Source: Climacteris rufus (lineage: Eukaryota > Chordata > Aves > Passeriformes > Climacteridae). Taken from it: DNA of 64,000 nucleotides. Below, in pieces: positions 1 through 10,985 of the stretch (positions are counted from its first letter, which is position 1; each line of letters starts with the position of its first letter). Below the pieces are notes generated by a model, which was not told where the DNA came from, ran no database searches, and saw only the letters and a program-made list of their open reading frames with translations. Location of the stretch: NCBI GenBank assembly GCA_013398175.1, contig VZRZ01004233.1:248001-312000 (forward strand), written 5' to 3'. A program made the translations under genes and the position numbers.

Positions 1-278
1 CACAGCAAAAGCAAGAATCTGAAATTTAGTCTTCTACAACAAGCTATTATTTCACAATGCAATATGTTTGAAAAATATTTTGCTATGAAGTGTAACCATC
101 TCATCTGCTCAAGCAGATACAAAAAGTAGTACAGTTTAAGGTCTGATTTCACTTGACTATTGAGTTACATTTCTCCCCTTTTTTCACAATATTAAGAGCA
201 CAATCTGTATCAAAAGCTTATTTCCAGTTAGTTCCTAATTTTTTTTTATTTTAAGATATTAAAAAAAAGAAGTCATAC
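1..278 (-). other. PHIP intron (partial, 3'-most in window)
   Basis: This AT-rich intron sequence begins at the donor next to 278. I see no exon, repeat or RNA gene in it. Confidence 0.8.
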
Positions 279-386
279 CCGCAATTCCATTTTATGCCAT
301 GGTTGTTTCTTGGGATTAATGTTATATATTTTGTTCTTCTTGGCCATTACAACGTATGCTTCATGACCTTGTCGGAAATAGTAGAC
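279..386 (-). CDS. PHIP: PHIP exon: cryptic Tudor beta-strands
   Basis: This is the last PHIP exon in the window: 36 complete codons, VYYFRQGHEAYVVMAKKNKI to QPWHKMELR, phase 0 at both ends. It encodes the first beta-strands of the Tudor-like fold, including the aromatic VYYF and the PWHKMELR strand. Two changes from the human sequence I recall are AYVVMAKK for AYVEMARK, and INPKKQPW preceded by Asn rather than Ser. The acceptor is CTTTTAG and the donor GTATGA. The continuation (remaining Tudor module, bromodomains) lies outside the window. Confidence 0.95.
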
Positions 387-3300
387 CTAAAAGTGAAATG
401 GGACAGTTATCCTACCATGACTCTGAGGAGCTGAAATGCTAACAAGGCACTGCTATACAATGTGTGTACTTTCTATTTCATCAACTTCTTTTCAGTCTGT
501 TTTCCTGCAAAAGTCACAGGTTGTCAAAAAATTAAGTGCAGGAAAATGAACAAAGCTATTATAGAAACATTTGTATTTAGAATGTATTTGAAATGAGAAA
601 GAGAGGTTCTGCAAATTAATTAGAACAAAGATCTGATAAATGGCTGGCTGTATTCTTGGTAAAATGCATGCCAAATAAAAGATCCTTTAAAAGCATCCCA
701 ACATGGCCTTCCATCTAATAGAAGGAAGGAACAACACCTTTAATGTAAAGGTCCAATACAAAAAAAAATAAAAAGCAGAGCAAAAATCCCTCTAAATTTT
801 AAAATATACTTACACAAATAAACACAGTAATATCTGTATTTCTACCTGCTTCCCAAAACTCTTGTATCATAAAACATTCTAAAGAAACATCTGCCAAGTT
901 TCTACATTAACAGGTACTGAACTCTCTTAATGTCACATGGCAATTTTAAACTTTTGTAAATGGAGAAGGACTCAGCAGATTTTTTTAAAATCCTTGTTTT
1001 TAGAGTACTCAATATGCACAATATCCTCATAGGAACAAAACACATGGCAGCTAAAAAAGGCATGAAAGCAGTGAGACTCTCTTAGGCAATGTCAGAATCT
1101 ATCTGTCAGGAAAAGGAGCAGAGGCTACTGAGACCCAGATCTGAAATAAGGCTAATTTACATTACACTTTCAACGTTGTGATGATTGTTTCCCATACCTT
1201 CCAGTGAATCAAAACAAAACAAGTGCACAAGCTGCATACAATTTGTTCTACCCTTAGTGTTTCTGCTAAACCACTACATAAATTCAACATACTGTTTACA
1301 GAAGTGAAACATATTTTGCAAATGGTTCTATGCATTGCATCTTCCATCACAAGAACTAACTGGGAAAGAAGAACAACTGTGGAAAAGAATTCATGCCTTT
1401 TCCCAGGAAATAATACTTTTATTCTTATTGAATTCCTGCTTCTGCATGTTTGTTGTAGTACACAGACATGACTGTTCTTTATCATGTTAATGGTAGAATA
1501 CTCCCACAAACATGCCTTGTATTTGGATATTGAGACAGGGAAGTTACAGCCCCATCTCTCTGTGTGTTTCCACCATTCCTCAAGACACATGGCAGGGGTC
1601 TGTAAACAGCATTATTCAGAAAAGGAAATGGGAAGGTATGTGCTGTTTTTATGCACTAAGTGTAACTAAATATAGCACCACTGTTTTTTCTTCCTTGTTT
1701 GTACAGCTTGAGAACAAATTTGAAATATTTCTCCTCCCAAATCTTATAAAACATACCAACCTTCCACCAAAATGTTGGAAGGCCACACAACACCTCTTCT
1801 CACCACATTTCTCTAATTAAACCAATCCTTTATTTCTGTGAATCTCAAAAGTAACTGTCTAGACAAAGAATTTCTTTCCACATATTAAATAAATCTGGGG
1901 AAGGCAAGTATTGGAGATGGAATTTCAGACAGAGCAGCTAGATTACAAATGTACTCTCTGTTGGTGAAAATATTCCTGCTTTCTAGCCACAGGACAGGAA
2001 ATTTCCTCTTCTCCAATACAAAGCATTTTCAGCAAAAGGATGCACCCTACTTAGATATTCCTAGTACATACTGTACATGCAATTCAGCAGGTGCCAAACC
2101 TAACACAACAGTTTATCTTACTAAATCAATATGATGTTAAAGTCTCCTAAGTAGTATGGTACAGATAAATCCTTGGCTGCTTCACAGTATCCAGATGGTA
2201 TCAGACACCAAGTATATTTATTTGGACTTGATCTTTTGAACAGCAGAGTCTCCAAAACATGCTTGCTGGAGGGTATAAATCCATAAGCATTTTCTCTAGT
2301 TGCAACCCTCAACTTGAAATGCTCCTTCCCTCCCCCACTAACTTTGCCAATGTAATTTTTGCATAGCTGTGAACTGCATCAGTGAAGTGATCCAGTAAAA
2401 ACAAAACAGCTGGCACATGGAACCTCTGCTCCTGATTCAGTTTCTAAGGTGGTCCCCACAAAAAGCTTTAGCTTGGGACCAAAGTTAATCAACATTGGCA
2501 CCATGTCAAGTACTTCTCCAACAACATTCTGAAGGTGTGAGCTATACAACAATTCTGTTTAGTACCTCAGAAAACACCACTCCCTGAAAAGACAACAGAC
2601 TACCCATTACAGCATGAGCCAGCTATTTCCTCATATTTTAACCTGAGGGGGTTTTGAGAAACATGCAGAGACTCTGGCTTTCAAGACTGCATTCTGATAC
2701 TATGTATTCATACAATTCACTGTAATCCTCACTTGCTACATATTCCACAGTAGAAACTGGTGGGTGTACTTTTGCTACTGTATTTTGAGACATCTGGGTC
2801 ATGTTTACAAAGTATTTACAGTCTGGTTTGCATAAAATACATATATACAAAGCTTCTCTTGTGGTTTTCTGTTGTAAGAGAACAGCAGAAGTTTTCTGAT
2901 CTCAGAAACACAAGTGATAAGGACAATATCAGAGTTTTTCTTCAGAATAAATATAAAAAAAGAGATACTGTCCTCTCAAAACAATCACACCAAGCAAAAA
3001 AACCCACAACCTTCCCCAAAAGGCTTAATTCCTGGTTTTTACTTCAAGTCCCAAACTTGTAAGTAAGTTTTCCAAACTGATTCCATAATTGATTTCTTAC
3101 CTATTCTTCAGCATATCACATGCTTTACAATTAAGGAATATTTTCACTACATAAAGCACCTCACACAGCTTGTCTAAAGGTGTTATAAGGAAATTAACAC
3201 ACTGAACACTGTACAGGAAGGAACACTACTGCAACAGCATAATAAAAAGTCAAAGCACCACCGTACAGATTATTTTCTAAGTATAAGGAAGCAAAGGCAA

Positions 3301-3437
3301 ATTTTAGCCAGATCAAAGAATATTTTCAAGAAAATCCAAAATATTTTGATTATAAGTCTCTGGGAAAAAATGCACAGATGAAAATAAAAAAAGGCAAAAA
3401 CAAGAAAGAAAGGGCACAGAGGGTGAAATTACAATAC
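387..3437 (-). other. PHIP intron, 3.05 kb
   Basis: Unique-looking AT-rich intron. A 142-codon minus-strand frame is open at 1162-1590, but it has no recognisable domain or codon bias and is probably chance. I saw no CR1 or LTR match. Confidence 0.85.
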
Positions 3438-3557
3438 CTCATCCCCCATCTGTGGCACAAAGGGGCACCGCCGAGGAACAGTGTCTGTAATCCATGCTGA
3501 AGGCAGCCATTCTTCCAGAGTCAGACCATTTTCTGCCAGAACTCCTACAGCCAGCCT
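3438..3557 (-). CDS. PHIP: PHIP exon: start of cryptic Tudor module
   Basis: This exon has 40 complete codons, phase 0 at both ends, from RLAVGVLAENGLTLEEWLPS to VPQMGDE. It starts at about human residue 926, close to the published start of the PHIP CryptoTudor domain (about 924-1129), which binds methylated H3K4. The WLPSAWITDT and RRCPFVPQMGDE blocks are typical. Differences from remembered human include VGVLAENG for VGELTENG and SAW for STW. The acceptor is TTCTTCAG and the donor GTATTG is weak. Confidence 0.96.
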
Positions 3558-6500
3558 CTGAAGAAAATGTACACAGAAAATTATTAATAAACTGACATTT
3601 GGGGAAGCCTTGCATTTTGAGAGGTGTTTATTAAAATCAATTGCATTTCTTAAGGATATTTAATGTAAAAAGGAAATTATTGCTAGCATGAGGATAAATC
3701 TTAACCACCTTTTGGTTTTTTTGGGGGGGTGGTGTGGGGATGAGCTCTTCAACAAAAACTGAATTTAATAACAGTCCAGTAACTATGCCCAAAAAGAAAA
3801 CTGAAGCATGTCATTCTTTTCAACCAAATTCACATGGTTCCCTTATCCAAAAAGGCACTAAAATCCTACAGCTGCCTCCAGTTAAGGAACCTTGTGCAAA
3901 GCAAGGAGGAAGAGATTAATGAACATAAACAGAGGTAAATCATGAGAAAATGACCTGGATTGGATACTTCCACAGTACCTACTGGCATGCCTATTATAGA
4001 GTTCTGTGGAACTGCATTTTCAGAATGTACTTCCACATCACATACTTGTAAGCAATAAGCTCACTGCAGCTGCTGGTCCTAGGCACACACTGCTTGTCTG
4101 TATCTAATGGGCCAGATAAACCATAAATAAATGGTTGTACAACCATTCAAGCAAGGCTGCTTTGAAATTCCTAACAGGATCTTGTGTGTGTACAGAAAGC
4201 AGCTCTGGCCAGCTGTACAGAAACCACTCCACACAGCCACTGATGGAAGACTCTGTGTCTCCAGACCACAAATAGGATACTCCATGTGTCATTCCATTAC
4301 ACAAATTCAAATGTGGTTTCACACCACAGGAAGTACTTTGATGAGTGCACCAGTGGGTATCACAGGAAAAAAGTATACATATAGTAAAAAACAACAACCC
4401 ACACACAAAAAAAATCAAAGCAAAACCTCTGTATTGTAATAAATCAGTAACACAGAAGCACTTTGTGAATTCTGAGGTTCAAGAAGGTCAGTTTTTCAAC
4501 TGATACACTGCATGAGAGCAACGTGTCTAGCCAACTGGTGAATTATAGGAAGGTAATAAGAAACAGCCTTTAGACAGAAATCCTTTCCTCATTATAACTT
4601 AACACACTAATCATCAGTTTAAAACATTCTGGAAGCCAAGCTTGATCTCAGTTATTTATCAGGAAGGAACTATTCCCAGTGACTTTACTTAATAATTTCT
4701 GAAACTCCACTAAATCCTTTAGTAATTAGTTCCACTACCTGACTACGTGCTCAAGTGGGTTTGTGGGTTTGTTTGCTTTGGGCAGAGAGAAAGGGGTTTT
4801 GAGCTTTGTGTCTTTGTCAATGAGTGTTACATCTCACAGTAACAAAATAAGGAAGGAAATAATTCTGCATTTATTCCTTTCTAAACCATGATACACCAGC
4901 TCTTTCATCAGATCTCTTCCAAATTCTCTCCCTTCTAAGAGTCAGTCTCTTTGTGTCTGCCCTAAAGAAAAAAAATGTTCTGCACTTTTGATCTTCCTGG
5001 GTGCTCCTTCCTTGCCCTTTTTCAGTATTGTATCATTTTTTAGATTGATTTTTGGTAGAGGGGGATTAGAAACATAAGCACCATTCAAGATCATGAAGCC
5101 CATGCATTAATAGAAATGAATGTTAATTTTTCTCTACTTCTTTCTTAATTCCTAAGATTCTGTGCATGGCCACAAAACAGTCAAAACTTCTTCCCTCAAT
5201 GAAAAGCCCTAATTTTGAATCAGGATCAGGAATGAGGAAGAAATTTATACCAGAAAGGACTGTGAGCTCTCTGCTCAGTAAGGAGATCAAATGTCCACCA
5301 CAAGAAACTTCAAAGACTAACATCTGTCAGGAATGACAGGTATAATTAATGCTACCTAAGGGATAGAGGAAAGAGAAATGCTTTACTGCAATTCCTTCCA
5401 GCCTAATATTTTCTTGTGACTTAAGAAAGGAGTGGGTCATCTTTAAAAATTTGAAATATCTAAGCCTGATACTTTTTGAATCAAAGACCTCCAGCATCTC
5501 AATAAATGGGACCAAAATGGACATGAGATATCCAAAACACTCAGTTTAGCTTTAATCTAAGTGGAAGTACAAGGCTGTCAACCAGTCTTTTATTTTATAA
5601 TAAGGAGCTAAACTAGAGGCTTCAATCAATTTCAATTTCAATTAAAAAAAGCCTCCCACCACCTATTTTTCTGATCTGCTTTTGGTTTCTTATTTCTTCT
5701 GACACCTTCATTTGGTTTCAGACTGTGTAAATACCAATATACTATTAGTGTGGGCAGTACAACCAATGACTGGGTACAATAAAAAAATGTAGCCTAAACA
5801 AAGAGTAAAGACCTAACACCTAACATCCTGCATGCCATACCAGAGATTCACAGTAAATCTGACACTATGCCAACCTGCATGTTCTGTTCAGCTGTTTTGT
5901 CAGTCTACCTTCTAATGAGGGCTGAAATAGTGAAATAATTAGGTCTTTAAAATGCCGAGAAGTCCTAAACTTACAAATTAAAAAATATGCAGTTATTTAG
6001 TTTAGATGATACAATTAGTTTCCTTGAGTATTGCAAAAACAGAAGCTACAAGGTTACAAAAACAATTAGTATCTACCAGAGAGATCACTTCTGGTCTCTG
6101 TAAAGAAAGAAAAAAGAGTGAAGTTGTCAGATCTAACAAAAACAAAACAACCTCTCTAAAAATACACTGAAAGTAACCAAAGTCACTGAAAATTTTTATG
6201 TTCTGATCTAAATTGAAATGACATTATATTAGAAAGAAAACAAAACACAGACAACAACAAAATCCTGATCAAGTCATATTCCCGTCAATGGAGGGATAGT
6301 AACAAGCACAATGCAAATATCATGTATCATGGAATTGACAGAAAAAATGACATGGTTGCACAGATCTAAAAGAAATTACAATTATGTGGGGAGACAAGTC
6401 AGCACAGCTGAAAAAATACTGGCATGTTATACCAATACTCAATGGTATTGGAAGTTGAATACTCAACTTTCTTAGAAAAGAAGTTTCTGGAGTGAAAAAG

Positions 6501-6734
6501 GATGGCAATAAGGACATAAGAAGTGTTCCCTAAGTGAAATGTTTCATATTTCTATCATTACAGCCATCTATCATTCGACTTACAAGAGTCTTTAATTATC
6601 ATTTGTTAGGAGTAAAAGTCATTATGTGTTTTAAAATTAGACAATATTAACTTGTACATGTAACTGAATCATTCATCCAATTACTTCTAAGTCAGCAGGA
6701 ATGAGCAACCTGTAATAAACAAAGAACACCTAAC
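3558..6734 (-). other. PHIP intron, 3.18 kb
   Basis: AT-rich intron. The only distinctive item is a G-rich patch at 3723-3739. No exon or interspersed repeat was recognised. Confidence 0.85.
3723..3739 (+). repeat. G-rich patch
   Basis: Seven Gs, then GG, G and GGGG within 17 bases, right after a T-rich run. A two-layer G-quadruplex is possible on the + strand (the non-template strand with respect to minus-strand transcription is the C-rich one). Weak evidence for function. Confidence 0.4.
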
Positions 6735-6966
6735 CTTTTGTTTTCTCTCTTTGGGTTTCCTCTTCTTTGGTGATGTTGATGGTCCATCTTTCTCCTCAAT
6801 ACCTTTTTTCCTTTCCTTTTTAATTTGCTTCCTTTGTTTTTCAGGTCCTTCTTCATCCTCTGAACTACTTTCTGCTTTCTTTGTTTTAATTTTAGGAATT
6901 TTCTTTGGTGGTTGCAAATTGATTCCTGCATCTGCCGTCCAGTCAGAGTAATCACTAGAATAGTCA
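6735..6966 (-). CDS. PHIP: PHIP exon: acidic/basic nuclear linker
   Basis: This exon completes a Ser codon and adds 77 codons, DYSSDYSDWTADAGINLQPP to RKPKERKQK. The first part holds the SDYSSDYSDWTADAG signature that identifies PHIP. The rest alternates lysine clusters (KKIPKIKTKK, KQIKKERKKG, SPKKRKPKERKQK) with an acidic patch (ESSSEDEEGPE). The basic runs look like nuclear localisation signals, fitting a chromatin protein. The stretch SPKKRK could be a proline-directed phosphosite. The acceptor is CATCCATAG. The donor GTTAGG has T at +3 and is relatively weak; reading through it adds only a short tail before a stop. Confidence 0.96.
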
Positions 6967-7629
6967 CTATGGATGATAGAACAAAGAAAAAAGAAATGAA
7001 AATCCAAAAGTTAAAAAGTGCATTGGATCACATAGTATAACCCAATGTAAGATTACAGTTAACAGTCTAGGTAAATACAATATTTTAATAGTTAAAACCC
7101 TTATGCTTAAAGCCTATATTCTATCTACAATTTAAATGGTAGTAAACCAAAAGCTGATATCATTCAGTCTTGCAAGAAGATTGACTTACAGTAACCCTAG
7201 AAGTAAATCCACTCTTTACTCGATCAATTCAAAATGTTGTTTTCAAGACTTCCAGTTTTGAATAGCTTTGGACCAAAAAATAAGGGATGGGTGAAGCTAC
7301 CTCAGTATTTGCTCTCTAATTTCAAACCAAGGGTCACCCTGCTCAGACTGAGAGTCACAGGAAACTGCTGCCACCTGCCTGAAGCATTTGTGTGCCTGAA
7401 AAGAAATACCTTCCTGCAAAACAATTCTGGTTCTAGCAAACAAGGACAAAACCTTCCCTAGATTTTAGTTATTAATATGACTGAAAATTAAATCCTGAAA
7501 GTTTCATGTTTTTTCATTTTTTCTTCTAAATCTGAACAAGTGTTAGTTATTACTCATTAACTGTTTAAAACAAAAATGATACAAGATTTATTGGCAAGAA
7601 TTTTCTCAGGTATATACACTGTCACTTAC
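6967..7629 (-). other. PHIP intron, 0.66 kb
   Basis: Short AT-rich intron with normal GT-AG ends. I see nothing else in it. Confidence 0.9.
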
Positions 7630-7706
7630 CTAGAACTGCCATCACTGTGCCATGCTCTTTCATCATCTTCTGATGTTCCACCACTGGCAACAACTACTTC
7701 CCCTTC
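7630..7706 (-). CDS. PHIP: PHIP exon: acidic serine-rich linker
   Basis: This 77-base exon gives 25 codons (EGEVVVASGGTSEDDERAWH to DGSS) plus two bases of a Ser codon. With the end of the previous exon it forms SSSDEGE, and it contains TSEDDE. Both have the acidic context favoured by casein kinase 2, an inference only. The acceptor is CTTGTTAG and the donor is a perfect GTAAGT. The sequence EDDERAWHSDGSSS matches PHIP, with Glu/Asp swaps. Confidence 0.95.
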
Positions 7707-8450
7707 CTAACAAGGAGAGCAAAGGGTGTCAGGGGGAAAAAGAGGGGGAGGCAGAGAAAAAGAAAACAATTTCTTTAGAGCTCAACTTGTAATATATGAC
7801 AGTATGACAAAAACTTTTCTAGGCTTCATATGCCTTATAAACATACTACATTCTAGAAGTTTTATGTTGTTAAAAAAGCATCTTAGTTTGCAGAGAGTTC
7901 CTTTACTTTAGTGGACTTATATAAAGAAGTATGAAGATACCCATGCCTGGACAGACACAATGTAGAGCAGTGGTTTTCACCACCATTTAACAAGGCTAGC
8001 TTACATTCTCAAAAATTATTTCAAGTCTTTTTTAATGTAGTATTTTCACATCTTTTCAAAAATCAAACTAAAACTCAGCATGAACTTTATGTACTCACCA
8101 CTCATTCTCTATGGTATTTACAGAAGCACAGAATGATTGAAGCTGGAAGGGACTTCTGGAGGTCGTATTATCCAAACTCCCTGCTCAAGCAGGGTCACCC
8201 AGAGGTGGGGACCACATTGGTAGGCCATGTGGGCAATACTGACTAGGCTTACAAATATGAGGAAGGCTTAACACTGCATACATATACTTTGCAAAATACC
8301 CTTACAAATGAGCGTTTTTCTCCTTTGTCAATTACTTTTTTGTAAAATGTAACTTGAGTTTCCATTAGGAACAATGTTTCACTAGCTGAAGCAGGAGCTT
8401 AATGAGTAGAAATGGAGTAAGTAAGATTGACTCATGAATAAGGATCTTAC
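7707..8450 (-). other. PHIP intron, 0.74 kb
   Basis: Short intron that carries a CR1 3'-end fragment at 8127-8245. Otherwise AT-rich and featureless. Confidence 0.9.
8127..8245 (-). mobile_element. CR1 LINE 3'-end fragment
   Basis: This is the reverse complement of a CR1 3' end: CACAGAATGATTGAAGCTGG, then AAGGGACTTCTGGAGGTC, CTGCTCAAGCAGGGTCACCC and a short tail. The element therefore lies on the minus strand, in the same sense as PHIP, and is 5'-truncated to about 120 bases as is usual for CR1. Divergence shows an old insertion. Confidence 0.85.
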
Positions 8451-8591
8451 ATCTGAAGAACTGTGTCCAAAATCCAACTCTTCAACAGGCCTTGCAGTTT
8501 CTTCTACTGCATATCTTGTACGGTAGTTGTGCTGATTGGCTGCTTGTTTCCTTGAGTCACTAGTGTCTAGTAAATTATCGTGAGAATGGTT
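8451..8591 (-). CDS. PHIP: PHIP exon: variable linker
   Basis: This exon has 47 complete codons, phase 0 at both ends, beginning NHSHDNLLDTSDSRKQAANQ and ending LDFGHSSSD. Only the core HNYRTR plus the Glu/Pro-rich tail (VEETARPVEE) and SSSD match remembered human PHIP closely. The first 17 residues differ a lot, so this is the least conserved coding piece here. Low complexity and charge suggest disorder. The acceptor is TCTTCACAG and the donor GTAAGA. It sits after a 7.1-kb intron. Confidence 0.94.
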
Positions 8592-10895
8592 CTGTGAAGA
8601 CACAAAAGGCAAAATACATCATTTTTGAGTATACAACTTAGTAATATATAGCATTTTCTTCAATAATAGTATTCCAGGAAGTAATTTTTGCATTAGCAAA
8701 AAGATACAAGTCCAAAACTAAAGAGCTGCTGAAGAAAACACTCCACATGTGTACTCGAATGAATATAAGCACCAAGAAGTTCAGTGTATTCTGGAAATAA
8801 TTAAAATTTCTTCTCAGACACAATATCATTTTTAAATCTGTAATTATTAAAAATATTCATCCTCTGCAAAGTAAATGTCAGTTAACTACTGATAGGCTGC
8901 CAAGTGCTTGTAAAAGCTCTGAATTACACTAAAAATGGCCAAGAAAAGGAGACTCAAACAGAAGTCCACAGTGTTAGTTTTGCAACCAAGGTGCAAGATC
9001 TGTTAGGAGAGACCTGTACAGTAATCCATCCCTTAACATTCAGAGATGACTGTTAGCAAGTAAAGACTTTTATTTGGTATGATGATGCATTGAAGACTTC
9101 ATATGAACGAGTCCGTTTGAAAGAATATAACTTCTTATGAAGCTTAAAAGAATGAAATAAGGCTGTAATTTAGAAACACTTCATGCTTCAGCATTAAGAG
9201 ATTTTGTTCCTCCTATAGAATAAATATAATGCAAACATTTGCTCTCAACACCAAGCATGCAATGTTGTGTTAGTCCCCAACGACTGGGGAAAAAAACAAG
9301 AGCTACGATCTCAGTTTCAAGTGGGTTGTGCTAATATTTTTTAACATGTATATTCAAACATCAGCCTAACTCAGATCCAACAAAACAGCTTCTGGGCACA
9401 TTCCTAGATGCTACAAAAAGAGGTACACTTCCCCAGCACTATCCTTCTGCCACAAAGAAAACCTCAGCTATCTATTGAGTGCTGCTATAGTTGAAAAAAA
9501 AAAACAGTCCCAGAGACAAAGAGAGCAGAACTGGAACAAAACATAGAAAGGCTCTAATATTTTGAGAGCCTTCTAGTAGGGCAGACTGGTTGTACTATTC
9601 CTCTTAGACTTTTTTTTTTCTTTTGTAGAAAACAGAAGATCTTTTCCATCATGGGTGATAAAACTTAGTTCATGAGGTTAAATTTTCTTCTTGAGAAAAA
9701 TAACCCCCGTTTTTTCCAGTAAAATCAGTACTAAATTTGGCTAACCAACAGTAGCTAAGACTTGGTTTTCTTTAACCACAACAATTGTCATTAAAATGCA
9801 CAAGTCTAGTACCTAGTTTTTTCTCCCATCACCCCTGTTAGAAGATAGACACCCTCTGCAAGCATGACTGCAAGAGTTCAGTAGGGTAGGCCAGCACACC
9901 ACTGTACAATTGTGTTGCAGTTTTCATCAAAGCATAGAGGAGCAACACAAACTGCTCTGTGCTCTTTTCAGTGAGTACTGTGCTTCTGCTGTTCTGTCCT
10001 GTCTAGCTGGGAGGTTACCACTGACAGCACAGATAGCAGACACACTTCTACTGGGACTGCTCAGCAGTCAGCATTTGAACATTCCCAAGACTTTAGAGAC
10101 CTGGGGCACTCCTCCTTCTGGATTTACACTGGCAGCACACACCAGATCTCCTCAAGCTGCTCTGACCTGACCCACAACAGCTCCAAGGCAGCCCTAAATG
10201 CAGTGGCTGAGCCCATCACACAGCCTTCTGTCCCTCAGCCTTCCAGGGCTGCTCACTTCTCATCAAGCTCATAAGATTCATTACTGAAGCAAAGAGGTCA
10301 CAAAAGCCAGCATTACAGTAACTTGTTTCTGCTACTGAACTGTGACTTTTTCAAAAAGCCCATCTACCACTCAGCATCATGAAGCATAGTAGAAAAAGCA
10401 TGGACAACAGAATGGAATCACATAACCCCAATGAAACAAATTAGTCAACTATCCTTTACAGTAAGGGGGACATATTTTGCAGAGGCTACTTTACAGCTTG
10501 ACTGCAATGCTCATGCCTTCTCTCTAGAAACAAAAGTCCTAAAAATTTACCTCCCTCTTTCTCTTCAGAGGTGAGCTTTCCCAAATGGTTACTATAACTA
10601 TAGCTTTTCCCTGCTTAAATAGAACTGCAGGTCCTTAGAAAATGGAAGCACTTTGCATTATTCTTTGGTTTTGAAGAGTCCTTTTCTTTTGGCAGTTCAA
10701 AGCTTGAGGGAAAAAACCCCAACACCCCAGCCCCCTCCACCCCAATAATTCCTTCATGAAAAAAAGTAATATCACTGTATAAATATTGGGTCATAGTGAT
10801 GCTGAAGAGTAGCAAACTGCTTTGGGAAAGATACAATAGCAACACAAGAACAGAGAAAAAACAGGAAAACAAAGCCACAAGTACTTATCCATAAG

Positions 10896-10985
10896 TAACA
10901 GAACAATAGAATGACTGAAGTTGGAAAGGATCTCTAGATGTCACCTTGTCTAATCCTGCTGCTCAAGCAGGGATGAGAAAAAGGG
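10896..10985 (-). mobile_element. CR1 LINE 3'-end fragment
   Basis: The sequence AACAGAACAATAGAATGACT followed by GAAGTTGGAAAGGATCTCTA and CTGCTCAAGCAGGGATGAG is the reverse complement of a CR1 3' end. It is heavily truncated and diverged, minus-strand orientation. Confidence 0.8.

Noticed and set aside
1162..1590. 142-codon minus-strand open frame in an intron
   Set aside because: No recognisable domain, no splice-site context, ordinary AT-rich intron composition; likely chance.
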